The translations under genes and the position numbers were made by a program. From positions 124,001 through 188,000 of the forward strand of contig NZ_NSBT01000024.1 of NCBI RefSeq assembly GCF_002285435.1: a stretch of DNA of 64,000 nucleotides, read 5' to 3'. The DNA is from Actibacterium ureilyticum (GTDB taxonomy: Bacteria; Pseudomonadota; Alphaproteobacteria; Rhodobacterales; Rhodobacteraceae). Shown piece after piece: positions 8,016 through 18,951 of this stretch. The notes under the pieces are model-generated. The model worked only from the letters and a program-made list of their open reading frames with translations. It was not told the DNA's origin and searched no databases. Position 1 is the first letter of the stretch; each line of letters starts with the position of its first letter.

Positions 8016-9482
8016 ATGCGCCGCCTCTGTCTTACCGCCGCCCTTGCGCTTTGCGCCGCCCCCGCGCTTGCCGCGCAGGACACGATCACCATCGGCATGG
8101 GGCTGGAGCCGCCGAACCTGGACCCCACCGGCGGGGCCGCCGCCGCGATTGACGAGGTCGTCTATGCCAACATCTTCGAAGGCCTGACGCGCTTTGCCCC
8201 CGATGGATCGATCATCCCCGGCCTGGCCGAACGCTGGGATATCGGCACCGATGGGCTGAGCTATACCTTCCACCTGCGGCCCGGCGTGACCTTTCACGAT
8301 GGCACCGCGATGGATGCCGAGGATGTGAAATTCACCCTCGACCGCGCCCGGGCCGAGGACAGCACAAACGCGCAAAAGGCGCTGTTCTCCGGGATCGCGG
8401 ATGTGACCGTAACCGATCCCCAAACCGTCACCGTCACGCTCACTGCGCCCGACGGGGCGTTCCCGTTCAAGATGGCTTGGGGCGACGCGGTGATCGTGGC
8501 GCCTGAAAGCATCGACACCGCCGCGACCAACCCGGTGGGCACCGGCCCCTTCACCTTCACCCGTTGGGTTCAGGGCGACCGCGTCGAAATCGCGCGCAAC
8601 CCCGATTACTGGGGCACGGCCCCGGCGCTGGCCAACGCGACGTTCAAGTTCATCGCCGATCCCAACGCCGCCTTTGCCGCGATGATGGCGGGCGACGTGG
8701 ATGCATTCCCCGTTTTCCCCGCGCCCGAAACCCTCAGCCAGTTCGAGGCCGACCCGCGCTTCACCGTCATCGTCGGCTCGACCGAGGGCGAAACGATCCT
8801 GGCCATGAACAACGCCCAGCCGCCGCTCGATAATGTGGCCGTGCGCGAAGCCATCGCCCATGCGATCAACCGCCAGGACATCATCGACGGCGCGATGTTC
8901 GGCTATGGCACGCCCATCGGCACCCATTTCGCACCGCACAATCCCGACTATGTCGATCTGACCGGGATCTCGGCCTATGACCCGGCACGGGCCGAGGAAT
9001 TGTTGACGGAGGCGGGCGTCAGCGACCTGAAACTGCGCCTGGCCCTGCCGCCCCCCGTCTATGCCCGCCGCGGGGGCGAGATCATCGCCGCCCAGCTGCG
9101 CGCCGTTGGAATCGAGACTGAGATCACCAACCTGGAATGGGCGCAATGGCTGGAACAGGTCTTCAAGGGCAAGGATTTCGACCTGACCATCGTCAGCCAC
9201 ACCGAACCGGCCGACATCAACATCTATGCCCGGCCAGATTACTACTTCCAATATGGCAAGCCGGAATTCGTGACGCTGATGGATCAGCTCAACGTCACAA
9301 CCGACCCAGCCGAACGCAGCGCGCTGCTGAAACAGGCCCAGACCATGATCGCCGAGGATTACGTGAACGGCTATCTGTTCCAACTGGCCAAGACCGGCGT
9401 CGCCAATGCCAAGATCCAGGGCCTGTGGGAAAACGGCCCGACCCAGGCCAACGACCTGACCGGGGTCAGCTGGACCGACTGA
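8016..9482 (+). CDS. Periplasmic substrate-binding protein of a Dpp/Opp-type ABC transporter
   Basis: A 488-residue SBP_bac_5 (cluster C) binding protein with a clear Sec signal peptide, MRRLCLTAALALCAAPALAA, cleaved before QDTITIG. Typical family segments follow: NIFEGLTRF, GLAERWDI, YTFHLRPGVTFHDGT, NPVGTGPFTF and IARNPDYWG. AAAGGAG precedes the ATG. The protein delivers ligand to a DppBC-type permease. The only permease/ATPase genes nearby lie 3.7 kb downstream (13208-16577), with creatinase, TetR and quinone reductase genes between. The flanking ureohydrolases and creatinase suggest a guanidino or amine ligand rather than a plain peptide; that is inference. Confidence 0.92.
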   Translation: MRRLCLTAALALCAAPALAAQDTITIGMGLEPPNLDPTGGAAAAIDEVVYANIFEGLTRFAPDGSIIPGLAERWDIGTDGLSYTFHLRPGVTFHDGTAMDAEDVKFTLDRARAEDSTNAQKALFSGIADVTVTDPQTVTVTLTAPDGAFPFKMAWGDAVIVAPESIDTAATNPVGTGPFTFTRWVQGDRVEIARNPDYWGTAPALANATFKFIADPNAAFAAMMAGDVDAFPVFPAPETLSQFEADPRFTVIVGSTEGETILAMNNAQPPLDNVAVREAIAHAINRQDIIDGAMFGYGTPIGTHFAPHNPDYVDLTGISAYDPARAEELLTEAGVSDLKLRLALPPPVYARRGGEIIAAQLRAVGIETEITNLEWAQWLEQVFKGKDFDLTIVSHTEPADINIYARPDYYFQYGKPEFVTLMDQLNVTTDPAERSALLKQAQTMIAEDYVNGYLFQLAKTGVANAKIQGLWENGPTQANDLTGVSWTD

Positions 9483-9517
9483 CCTTTCATCTTGGCCCAA
9501 ATACCTCCGCCGGAGGC
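9483..9517 (-). repeat. Dispersed 35-bp intergenic repeat, copy 2
   Basis: Reverse-strand copy of the 5092-5126 repeat with one substitution (TATTTGGGCC for TATTTGGACC). It begins directly after the binding-protein stop codon, ahead of the ureohydrolase B gene. Confidence 0.75.
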
Positions 9518-9564
9518 CTGAAATCCCGCCGCGCCCCGGCGCGGCGCCCCCAACAGGAACGACC

Positions 9565-10509
9565 ATGACCCACGGATACGACGCCGGACGGCTGAACCTG
9601 CCCTTTGTCGGCATCGCGACCTTCGGCAAATACCCCTATCAGCCCGACTGGTCGGCCATCGACGCCGATGTCGCCGTGCTGGGCGCCCCGTTCGATTTCG
9701 GCACGCAGTGGCGGTCGGGCGCCCGGTTCGGACCGCGCGCCATCCGCGAGGCATCGACGCTCTTCGCCTTCGGCCATGCCGGCGCCTATGACCACGAGGA
9801 TGACGTCACCTATCTGGACGGCGCCCGCATCGTGGATGTGGGGGATGCCGATATCGTCCACACCGACACCACCGCCAGCCATGCCCGCATCGAACAGGCC
9901 GTGCGCACCATCCGCGCCGCGGGCGCGTTGCCGGTGGTGCTGGGCGGCGATCATTCGATCAACATCCCCTGCATCCGCGCCTTTGACGATCATGGACCCA
10001 TCCATGTGGTCCAGCTGGACGCGCATCTGGATTTCGTCGACGAACGCCACGGGGTCCGCTACGGCCACGGCAACCCGATGCGCCGCGCCGCCGAACAGGA
10101 CCACGTGACGGGCCTCAGCCAGCTTGGCATCCGCAACGTGTCTTCGACCTCGAAAGAAGGCTATGACGCCGCGCGCCAGATGGGGTCGGACATCCTGTCG
10201 GTCCGCCAGATCCGCAAGCTGGGCATCGAGGGCACGCTCGACCGGATCCCCGCCGGGCGCGACTATTACGTCACCATCGACATCGACGGGTTCGATCCGT
10301 CCATCGCGCCGGGCACCGGCACGCCCAGCCATGGCGGTTTCCTTTATTACGAAGGGCTGGAGCTGCTGGCGGGTCTGGCTGAACGCGGTAACGTAGTGGG
10401 CATCGACCTGGTCGAGGTCGCGCCCGATTACGACCGCACCGGCACCACCGCGATCCTGGCGGCACAGCTTTTGCTGAATTTCATCGGCCGGATCCTGCAC
10501 CACCGCTGA
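9565..10509 (+). CDS. Agmatinase-family ureohydrolase with complete metal site (ureohydrolase B)
   Basis: A 314-residue ureohydrolase with all canonical motifs: GARFGPRAIR (52-61), GGDHSINIP with His130, DAHLDF (Asp152, His154, Asp156), and TIDIDGFDPSIAPG (Asp239, Asp241). It should bind two Mn (or Ni) ions and release urea from a guanidino compound. The SxDxDxxDPSIAPGTGTP tail pattern fits agmatinase and guanidinobutyrase better than arginase. The start is the ATG behind AGGA. It lies 82 bases after the binding-protein gene on the same strand and is probably co-transcribed. Its end overlaps the convergent TetR gene by 29 bases. Agmatine, 4-guanidinobutyrate and guanidine are possible substrates. 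Confidence 0.9.
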   Translation: MTHGYDAGRLNLPFVGIATFGKYPYQPDWSAIDADVAVLGAPFDFGTQWRSGARFGPRAIREASTLFAFGHAGAYDHEDDVTYLDGARIVDVGDADIVHTDTTASHARIEQAVRTIRAAGALPVVLGGDHSINIPCIRAFDDHGPIHVVQLDAHLDFVDERHGVRYGHGNPMRRAAEQDHVTGLSQLGIRNVSSTSKEGYDAARQMGSDILSVRQIRKLGIEGTLDRIPAGRDYYVTIDIDGFDPSIAPGTGTPSHGGFLYYEGLELLAGLAERGNVVGIDLVEVAPDYDRTGTTAILAAQLLLNFIGRILHHR

Positions 10510-11080
10510 CCGGCAAAAGCCAGGCCCGAAGGTATTCGGCCAGACGCGCCTGAAACGGCGCGTCCGCATGCAGCGCGCAGAAACTCAACGCCATCGCCTG
10601 AATGGCAAAGGCCTGCACCCCTTCGGCCAGCAAGGCGGGAGAGACATCGCTGCGGAACGGCCCGCCCGACAGCCAGCGCGCCATGCTTTGCCCATGGCGT
10701 TCAAACGTCATCGCAATCGGGCCGATATCCGCCCGCGCCGCCGCGCCGGAATAGCGCAGGATCAGGTCGAAGACATACCTTTCGCAGGTCATGAAGGACA
10801 TCAGCGGCATCAGCGCCGCGACGATCTCGTCCACCGATTGCGGCGGCGGCAGGCGGTCGATCTGATCCAGAAAGCCATCCATCCGCGCGCCGATCAGCTG
10901 ATCCATCAGCGCGTCTTTGTCGCGGAAATGGGCAAAGAACGTGCCCTTGGCCACGCCCGCGCGCTGCACCACCTGCTCGACCCGCAGCGCCTCGTACCCG
11001 GCCTCGGAAATGACTTCGGTCGCGGCCTCAAGCAGCCGGGCGCGGGTTTTCAGGGTGCGTTGCTGGATCGGTCGGTTCAT
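10481..11080 (-). CDS. TetR/AcrR-family transcriptional repressor
   Basis: A 199-residue one-component repressor. The N-terminal helix-turn-helix covers about residues 10-55: RARLLEAATEVISEAGYEA, then VVQRAGVAKGTFFAHF, the classic TetR recognition region. The C-terminal part would bind an unknown small ligand. The start at 11080 (MNRPIQQRT) is preferred to the frame start at 11098, which would leave almost no leader after the promoter. It is divergent from a quinone reductase-like gene, and the shared region carries three TGACCNNGGTCA sites, so it very likely controls both genes. The 3' end overlaps ureohydrolase B by 29 bases, tail to tail. Confidence 0.9.
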   Translation of the reverse strand: MNRPIQQRTLKTRARLLEAATEVISEAGYEALRVEQVVQRAGVAKGTFFAHFRDKDALMDQLIGARMDGFLDQIDRLPPPQSVDEIVAALMPLMSFMTCERYVFDLILRYSGAAARADIGPIAMTFERHGQSMARWLSGGPFRSDVSPALLAEGVQAFAIQAMALSFCALHADAPFQARLAEYLRAWLLPVSGGAGSGR

Positions 11081-11102
11081 CTGTGCAGATTTCCACATAA
11101 TC

Positions 11103-11161
11103 TGACCACGGTCAAATAATTATTGACCGCGGTCATTTTAGATGCAAATTGACCATGGTCA
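11103..11161. promoter_or_regulatory. Three palindromic operators for the TetR regulator
   Basis: TGACCACGGTCA (11103-11114), TGACCGCGGTCA (11124-11135) and TGACCATGGTCA (11150-11161). Centres are 21 and 26 bases apart. Sites 2 and 3 are perfect palindromes; site 1 differs only in its two central bases. They fill the divergent region between the TetR and quinone reductase genes and are the obvious binding sites for the TetR protein. Confidence 0.75.
11119..11147 (-). promoter_or_regulatory. Candidate promoter of the TetR gene
   Basis: On the minus strand, TTGCAT (11142-11147), a 17-base spacer, and AATAAT (11119-11124). The middle operator lies almost wholly inside the spacer, so binding there would block polymerase and give autoregulation. 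Confidence 0.45.
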
Positions 11162-11181
11162 TTTTATTCGGAGCGACTCAC

Positions 11182-11769
11182 ATGCCAAAACGTATTCTCA
11201 TCCTGAACGGACACCCCGCCGCCACCTCGCTGTCGCGCAGTCTTGCCGAAACCTATGCGCAGGCCGCGCGCGATGCGGGCCATGAGGTGCGGATCACCCA
11301 TCTGCACGATCTGAATTTCGACATGGATTTCGAATTTGGCAGCTATCGGCAGATCAAGCCGCTGGAAGCCCCGCTGAAACAGTTTCAAGCCGATCTGGAC
11401 TGGTGCGCGCATTTCGTCCTGACGACGCCCATGTGGTGGGGCGGCCTGCCCGCGAAGCTGAAAGGGCTGATCGACCGGAGCTTTCTGCCCGGTCACGCCT
11501 TCAACACCCGCGCAATCCGCATGGGCATGCCCACGCCCATGCTGACCGGGCGCAGCGCGCGGGTCGTCATGACCTCGGACACGCCGCGCTGGTTCCTGCG
11601 GCTGCGCTATGGCGATGCGATCCTGCGCCAGCTGCGCGGCCAGATCCTGGGCTTCGTCGGCCTGAAACCCGCCCGCATCACCTATTTCGGCGGCGCCAGC
11701 GAACCAAAGCCCGGCGCCGTCGACAAATGGCTGCAAGAAATGGCCCGGCTGGGCGCGCGCGGGGCATAG
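11182..11769 (+). CDS. Flavodoxin-fold NAD(P)H dehydrogenase (quinone) family protein
   Basis: A 195-residue member of the NQO1/KefF/MdaB fold, which reduces quinones or other electrophiles with NAD(P)H and bound flavin. The N-terminal RILILNGHPAATSLSRSL is the FMN phosphate-binding loop, and TTPMWWGGLPAKLKGLIDR is the conserved quinone reductase segment near residue 80. The start was set at 11182, behind GGAG. The longer frame from 11149 would run through operator 3 and has no ribosome binding site. Control by the divergent TetR gene through three operators suggests induction by an electrophile or aromatic compound. It sits inside the guanidino region but has no clear metabolic link to it. 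Confidence 0.87.
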   Translation: MPKRILILNGHPAATSLSRSLAETYAQAARDAGHEVRITHLHDLNFDMDFEFGSYRQIKPLEAPLKQFQADLDWCAHFVLTTPMWWGGLPAKLKGLIDRSFLPGHAFNTRAIRMGMPTPMLTGRSARVVMTSDTPRWFLRLRYGDAILRQLRGQILGFVGLKPARITYFGGASEPKPGAVDKWLQEMARLGARGA

Positions 11770-11775
11770 GCCCCG

Positions 11776-12984
11776 CTAGCCGATCACATTGGTTTCCGGC
11801 CCATAGGGATAGCCGGTGATGTTTTCGGCCCCGTCCTCGGTGATGATCAAGATATCGTGCTCGCGGTATCCCCCGGCGCCGGGCTGGCCATTGGGGATGG
11901 TGATCATCGGCTCCATGCTGATGACCATCCCCGGCTCCAGCACCGTGTCGATATCCTCGCGCAGCTCCAGCCCCGCCTCGCGCCCATAGTAATGGCTGAG
12001 CACGCCAAAGGAATGGCCATAGCCGAAGCTGCGATATTGCAGCAGGTCCCGGTCCGCGAAGAAGGTGTTGATCTGCTGCGTGATCTCGGCGCAGCTGACG
12101 CCCGGTTTCATCAACGACATACCGTATTCATGCGCCGCCACATTCGCCTGCCAATAGGACATCGAGGCCGCGTCGACCTCCTGCACGAACATCGTGCGTT
12201 CCAGCGCGGTGTAGTAGCCGTGGATCATCGGAAAGGTGTTCAGGCTTAAAATATCGCCGCGTTCCAGCACCCGGCCCGTCACCGGATTGTGCGCGCCATC
12301 GGTGTTCAGCCCGGATTGAAACCAGACCCAGGTGTCGCGGTATTCGGCGTCGGGGAATTGCGCGGCAATCGCAGCCTCCATCGCGTCGCGGCCGGCCATG
12401 GCCACGTCGATTTCCCGCACGCCCGGCTTCACCGCATCACGGATCGCATAGCCGCCGATATCGGCCACCGCCGCACCCGCCCGGATCAACGCGATTTCGG
12501 CAGGCGACTTGCGCATCCGTTGCTGCATCGTGGCAGGCGCGATGTCGACGCGCAGGGACGGGGCCAGAAACGCGTCCAGCTTTTCCGATTGCGCCAGGGT
12601 CAGATGGTCCCCCTCGAACCCCACCCGGCGGCCCTGCCCCGTCACATGGGCCACCGCGCGCCAGAAATTGTCCCGCCGCCAGTCGGTATAGGTGATGGCA
12701 TCGGTCGCACACCGCCGCCAGGGCTGGCCCGCGTCGATGCCCGCGCTGATCACCACCGCCTCGGACGCGGTCACGACCAGCCCATAGGGCCGCCCGAACG
12801 CGCAATAGAGAAACCCCGAGTAATACGCGATATTGTGCATCGAGGTCAGCACGACCGCATCGGCCCCCACCGCATCCATCGCCGTGCGCAGCCCCATCAG
12901 CCGCGTCATGTATTCCTCGGCCGCGAAGGGCAGCACCGCCTTCTCGCCATTGTGAAACCGAAAGAAATCCGGACGTTCCGTCAT
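11776..12984 (-). CDS. Creatinase (creatine amidinohydrolase)
   Basis: Hydrolyses creatine to sarcosine plus urea in the cytoplasm. The 402-residue protein has the pita-bread M24 fold but lacks the metal ligands of aminopeptidases. It follows the Pseudomonas creatinase pattern: NIAYYSGFLYCAFGRPY, WFQSGLNTDGAHNPV, SHYYGREAGLELRED, PGMVISMEPM and GAGGYREHDIL. Residues His232, Tyr258, Glu262, Arg335, Glu358 and His376 occur at the same numbers as the catalytic and creatine-contact residues I recall for the Pseudomonas putida enzyme. The start at 12984 is behind GAGGG; an alternative ATG lies at 12999. Divergent from the ABC permease operon. No sarcosine oxidase or creatininase is in the window. 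Confidence 0.93.
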   Translation of the reverse strand: MTERPDFFRFHNGEKAVLPFAAEEYMTRLMGLRTAMDAVGADAVVLTSMHNIAYYSGFLYCAFGRPYGLVVTASEAVVISAGIDAGQPWRRCATDAITYTDWRRDNFWRAVAHVTGQGRRVGFEGDHLTLAQSEKLDAFLAPSLRVDIAPATMQQRMRKSPAEIALIRAGAAVADIGGYAIRDAVKPGVREIDVAMAGRDAMEAAIAAQFPDAEYRDTWVWFQSGLNTDGAHNPVTGRVLERGDILSLNTFPMIHGYYTALERTMFVQEVDAASMSYWQANVAAHEYGMSLMKPGVSCAEITQQINTFFADRDLLQYRSFGYGHSFGVLSHYYGREAGLELREDIDTVLEPGMVISMEPMITIPNGQPGAGGYREHDILIITEDGAENITGYPYGPETNVIG

Positions 12985-13207
12985 CTTCTTGACCCTCATG
13001 CACCGGGGCCGCGCCGGACCCCTGAAAAGGTCCCGGCGTTCAGGACGACAGGCGGCGCGCGCCGCCAAGCGGGGACATCCCCCGTGGCGACGCCATCGCC
13101 ACGTGCTCGACCGCCAGCTTTCCCGATGGCGCGCGGCAATGCAAGCCCGTTGCGGCGGGGAATTTTGCCACTGGTGCGGTTGCAATCCCCGCTCTAACCT
13201 GCGGCAT

Positions 13208-14155
13208 ATGTTGCATTTTGTCCTGACCCGGCTTTTGTCGCTGACGCTGAGCCTGATCGTGGCCAGCCTGGTGATCTTTGCGGTGATCGAGCTGGTGCCG
13301 GGCGATCCGGCGGCGTTCATGCTGGGGCTGAACGCCACGCCCGAGGCGGTGGCCGCCCTGCGCGCGGATCTGGGCCTGACGGGGTCGCCCGTGGCGCGGT
13401 ATCTGGACTGGACCGGCGGCCTGCTGCGCGGCGATTTCGGGCAATCCTATACCTATCGCGTGCCTGTGTCCGAGCTGATCCTGCAGCGGCTTTGGGTGTC
13501 GCTGCCGCTGGCGGCGCTGGCGCTGGCTTTGTCGACCGCCATCGCCTTCCCCGTGGGGCTGCTGGCCGCCGCCCGGCGCGGGCGGGCCACGGATTACGGC
13601 ATCATGGGTGCCACGCAGCTGGGTATCGCGGTGCCGAATTTCTGGTTCGCCATGCTGCTGGTGCTGGTCTTTGCGGTGAACCTGCGCTGGTTTTCCGCCG
13701 GTGGCTTCCCGGGGTGGGAGGCCGGCGCCGGCCCCGCGCTCAAGGCGCTGATCCTGCCCGCCGTGGCGCTGGCCCTGCCGCAGGCGTCGATCCTGGCGCG
13801 CGTCCTGCGTTCGGCCCTGATCGAGACCTTGGGCCAGGATTACATCCGCTCGGCCCGCGCCAAGGGGCTGAGCCAGGGTCAGGCCCTGCGCCGCCATGCG
13901 CTGCGCAATGCGCTGATCCCGGTGCTGACGATCATCGGGCTGCAATTTTCCTTCCTTCTGGCGGGCGCGATCATCATCGAAAACGTGTTCTTCCTGCCCG
14001 GGCTGGGGCGGCTGATCTTTCAGGGCATCACCCAGCGTGACCTGATCGTGGTGGAAAGCGTGGTGATGCTGCTGGTCTTTGCCGTGATCACCGTGACCTT
14101 TCTGGTCGATATCGCCTATGCGCTGGTCGATCCCCGGCTGAGGCACCGGCGATGA
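13208..14155 (+). CDS. ABC transporter inner-membrane permease, DppB type
   Basis: A 315-residue permease with about six membrane helices. The first is LSLTLSLIVASLVIFAVIEL, followed by the family-typical PGDPAAFMLG and a large periplasmic loop. The EAA coupling motif is in DYIRSARAKGLSQGQALRRHALRNAL near residue 220. The start at 13208 is the ATG opening the first membrane segment; the frame upstream is G+C-biased non-coding. It opens an operon (permease B, permease C, fused ATPase, aldehyde dehydrogenase) with 4-base ATGA overlaps between the first three genes. It probably works with the binding protein at 8016-9482, since no other binding protein is near. Confidence 0.94.
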   Translation: MLHFVLTRLLSLTLSLIVASLVIFAVIELVPGDPAAFMLGLNATPEAVAALRADLGLTGSPVARYLDWTGGLLRGDFGQSYTYRVPVSELILQRLWVSLPLAALALALSTAIAFPVGLLAAARRGRATDYGIMGATQLGIAVPNFWFAMLLVLVFAVNLRWFSAGGFPGWEAGAGPALKALILPAVALALPQASILARVLRSALIETLGQDYIRSARAKGLSQGQALRRHALRNALIPVLTIIGLQFSFLLAGAIIIENVFFLPGLGRLIFQGITQRDLIVVESVVMLLVFAVITVTFLVDIAYALVDPRLRHRR

Positions 14156-14969
14156 GGGTGCCGGTGCAACTGATCCTGGGCGCGATCCTGACGGCGGTTT
14201 TCATCGCGGCGGCGGTGCTGTCCTTCGTCTGGGTGCCGCATGACGTCACCGCGCTGAACATTGCGGCCAAGCTGCAGCCGCCATCGGCGACCTATCCGCT
14301 GGGCACCGACCATTTCGGGCGCGATATCTTGTCGATGCTGATGGTGGGCGCGCGGACATCCATCGCGGTCGCGCTGGTCGCGGTGGGGATCGGGCTGGCG
14401 CTGGGGGTGCCGCTGGGCCTGACGGCGGCGGCCAACCGGGGGCATTGGATCGACGATCTGGTGATGCGCGGCAATGATCTGATCTTCGCCTTTCCCAGCC
14501 TTGTGATCGCGATCCTGATCACCGCCGTTTTCGGGCCATCGGCGGTGAATGCGATCATCGCCATCGGGATCTTCAACATCCCCGTCTTTGCCCGCGTGGC
14601 CCGTGGCGGCGCGCTGAGCCTGTGGACGCTGGATTACATCCTGGCCGCGCGCGTTGCCGGGAAACGCGCCGCGCGGATCAGCGTCGAACATATCCTGCCC
14701 AATATCGCCAACCTGCTGATCGTGCAGGGGACGATCCAGTTTTCGCTGGGCATCCTGGCCGAGGCCGGGCTGAGTTACGTGGGTCTTGGCGCGCAGCCGC
14801 CCACGCCCAGTTGGGGCCGGATGCTGGCAGATGCGCAGACGATGATCTATACCGCGCCGCGCCTGGCGGTGCTGCCGGGGCTGGCCATCGTGTTCATGGT
14901 GCTGGGGCTGAACCTGATGGGGGATGGGCTGCGCGACCTGCTGGACCCGCGCCTCCGGCGGGTGCGCAC

Positions 14970-14973
<4 letters not shown>
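14152..14973 (+). CDS. ABC transporter inner-membrane permease, DppC type
   Basis: A 273-residue second permease. The N-terminal helix (LILGAILTAVFIAAAVLSFV) leads to PLGTDHFGRDILSMLMVGAR, the hallmark of DppC/OppC proteins. The EAA region is DYILAARVAGKRAARISVEHILPN, where the usual EAAR-type Glu/Ala pattern is kept in relaxed form. LSYVGLGAQPPTPSWGRML is the conserved C-terminal stretch. Its ATG overlaps the previous stop by 4 bases and its stop overlaps the ATPase start by 4 bases, so the three transporter genes are translationally coupled. Confidence 0.94.
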
Positions 14974-16557
<1,584 letters not shown>

Positions 16558-16577
<20 letters not shown>

Positions 16578-18006
16578 GCCCGAACATGTCTTTACCGGCG
16601 GGGTCTGGCGGGTGCCGAAATCGGGCGCCTATCTGACCGTCACCGACCCGTCGACCGGGGCCGATCTGTGCCGCATCGCGCGCGGCAACGCCGCCGATAT
16701 CGACGCCGCAGTCAAAGCCGCGCGGGATGCGCGGGCGGGCGATTGGGGCACGATGACCGCGACCGAACGGGGCCGCGTCCTGACCCGGATCGGACAGCTG
16801 GTTCTGGAACATGCGGACGCGCTGGCCCGGATCGAGGCATTGGATGTCGGCAAACCCCTGACCCAGGCGCGCAACGATGCGATCGCGCTGGCGCGCTACT
16901 GCGAATTCTATGGCGGGGCGGCGGACAAGGTGATGGGCGACACCATCCCCTATCAGGCCGGATACACCGTTTATACCTTGCGCGAACCGCATGGGGTGAC
17001 GGGCCATATCGTGCCTTGGAACTACCCGATGCAGATCATCGGCCGGTCCGTCGGCGCCGCGCTGGCGATGGGCAACGCCTGTGTCTTGAAACCGGCGGAG
17101 GAGGCGTGCTTGACCGCGCTGGCCTTCGCCGATCTGGCCGCGCAGGCCGGGCTGCCCGCCGGGGCGCTGAACGTGGTGCCGGGGCTGGGGGCCGAGGCCG
17201 GTGCGGCCCTGTCGGCGCATCCGGGCGTCGATCACCTGTCCTTCACCGGCTCGGTCGGCACGGGCGGGCTGGTACAGGCCGCGGCGGCGCAGAACGTGGC
17301 GCCCGTGACGCTGGAACTGGGCGGGAAATCCCCGCAGCTGGTCTTTGCCGATGCCGATCTGGACGCCGCCCTGCCGTTTCTGGTCAATGCAGGCATACAG
17401 AATGCCGGGCAGACCTGTTCGGCGGCGTCACGCATTCTGGTCGAACAGCCCATCCATGACCGCGTGGTCGACATGATGGCGGCGCGGTATGAAACCCTGC
17501 ATGTCGGGCCCGCGCTGCACGATCTGGATCTGGGGCCGCTGATCTCGGCCCGGCAGAAGGAAATCGTCGAAAGCTATCTGGGGCTGGCCGCGCCCGGCCA
17601 GATCGCGGCGCAGGGGCAATTGGCCGACGGCCTGCCGCCCGGTGGCTGCTATGTGCGGCCCACCCTGCTGACCGGAATCGCGCCCGACGACCGGCTGGCG
17701 CAGGAAGAGATCTTTGGCCCCATGCAGGTGGTCATCCCGTTCCGGGACGAGGCCGAGGCCATCGCCATTGCAAACGGCACCGATTACGGGCTGGTGACCG
17801 GGGTCTGGACCCGCGACGGCGCGCGGCAGATGCGGCTGGCCCGGGCGTTGGAGGCCGGTCAGGTCTTTATCAACAATTACGGCGCCGCTGGCGGGGTCGA
17901 GCTGCCCTTTGGCGGGGTCGGCAAATCCGGCCATGGCCGCGAAAAGGGGTTCGAGGCGCTTTACGGCTTCTCGCGGCTGAAAACGGTCGCGGCCCTGCAC
18001 GGATAG
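16558..18006 (+). CDS. NAD(P)-dependent aldehyde dehydrogenase
   Basis: A 482-residue ALDH-superfamily enzyme. Motifs in order: PWNYPMQIIGRSVGAALAMG (cofactor and substrate region), VLKPAEEA, FTGSVGTGG, the general-base Glu in LELGGKSPQ, the catalytic Cys in NAGQTCSAASR, and EEIFGPMQVV. Two start codons lie 6 bases apart. I prefer 16558 (MKDLWFEPEH) because AGGGAGG ends 6 bases before it but abuts the other. The gene is the last of the transporter operon. Betaine-aldehyde-like or amino/guanidino-butyraldehyde substrates would fit the cluster; this is inference. A ring-type general aldehyde dehydrogenase is also possible. Confidence 0.9.
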
Positions 18007-18126
18007 GGTGCGAAAGCCACGGGGCCTGTTCAAAACCCCGCGACCGGGGGGATTTCGCTGGTGCAGCACCGCAAACTATGCGTGATTGGGGGCAAGACCC
18101 CCTTCATCGACCCTGGGAAAGCACCC

Positions 18127-18894
18127 GTGCGCGCCATCCTGATTGCCCTGCTGTTTCTGATCGCCGCCCCCATCGCCGGGGCGCAGGAATCGCGCGAGGA
18201 AATCATCCAGAGCATTCAGCGCATCCCGCTGGACCCGGTGCTGCGCGCCAATATCCGCAAGAACGGGTTCACCGGCGAACGCTATGAGATCGTGCTGGCG
18301 AACCTGAAGCGGATCTATGGCAATCAGGCCATCGTGGGCTTTGTCACCGACTATTACCTGGGTCTTGTACGCGATGGCGGCCCCGTCGGGCAGCCGCTGG
18401 AAGACCCGGTCGATCTGTTGATGAACCGCGGCTTCAGCCATCTGAGCACGACCCAGATGCGCACCCTGCTGCGCACCGATGCCGCGATCCTGAGATCCCT
18501 GTCGCAGACCGATTGCGGCAAGCTGGTCAAGGGCACGCTGCACCCTGAACGCGCCAGCGAAAAGACCGACGGCGTTCTGGCGCGGCTGGATCCGGCGGCG
18601 CTGAGGGCCTATTACGATGTGCAATATGCCGCCGCGGTCACCGGGTTGAGCCACAGCCGCCCCCGCGCGCTGAGCCGGGCCGAGGTGACGCGGGTCGAGA
18701 ACAAGATCTTCGACCGGTTCGACCTGCGCCTGAACGCGCAGAAAAACCGCGACACGCTTTATCGCGCCTGGCAGGACCCGGCGCGCGCCAGCAATCGCAG
18801 CATCTGCACCGTGTCGCAGCTGTTCCTGGCCTCGGTCCTGGATGTGCAGGGGCCCGATGCGCAGCTTGCGATGATCTATTTCATGCAGGACTAA
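18127..18894 (+). CDS. Exported protein of unknown function
   Basis: I do not recognise the family. The 255-residue protein begins with a signal peptide (RAILIALLFLIAAPIAGA, then QESREE). The mature part is helical and charged, with Cys residues near 137 and 237 that could form one disulfide. The GTG at 18127 is preferred to the GTG at 18061 because it places the signal peptide at the N terminus, behind GGGAAAG. The 120-base leader region before it holds a GGGGG-CAAGA-CCCCC hairpin (18088-18102) that may end the upstream transcript. A role in the neighbouring catabolic genes cannot be claimed. Confidence 0.75.
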   Translation: MRAILIALLFLIAAPIAGAQESREEIIQSIQRIPLDPVLRANIRKNGFTGERYEIVLANLKRIYGNQAIVGFVTDYYLGLVRDGGPVGQPLEDPVDLLMNRGFSHLSTTQMRTLLRTDAAILRSLSQTDCGKLVKGTLHPERASEKTDGVLARLDPAALRAYYDVQYAAAVTGLSHSRPRALSRAEVTRVENKIFDRFDLRLNAQKNRDTLYRAWQDPARASNRSICTVSQLFLASVLDVQGPDAQLAMIYFMQD

Positions 18895-18951
18895 GGCGCT
18901 GGTCCGCCCTGTCTGCGCGGTCTAAGGTACCCGCAGGACAAGGGGGGCATC

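Noticed and set aside
6295-8187. 630-codon plus-strand reading frame
   Set aside because: It lies antisense to panB and ureohydrolase A; His/Arg/Pro-rich content is typical of a GC-rich shadow frame.
11776-12984. Proline aminopeptidase or generic M24 peptidase
   Set aside because: The metal ligands of M24 aminopeptidases are absent, and the creatine-binding residues and TDGAHNPV segment match creatinase along the whole length.
14622-14969. N-terminal extension of the double ATPase
   Set aside because: It is a shadow of permease C; the ATG at 14970 overlaps the permease stop and begins the ATPase fold directly.
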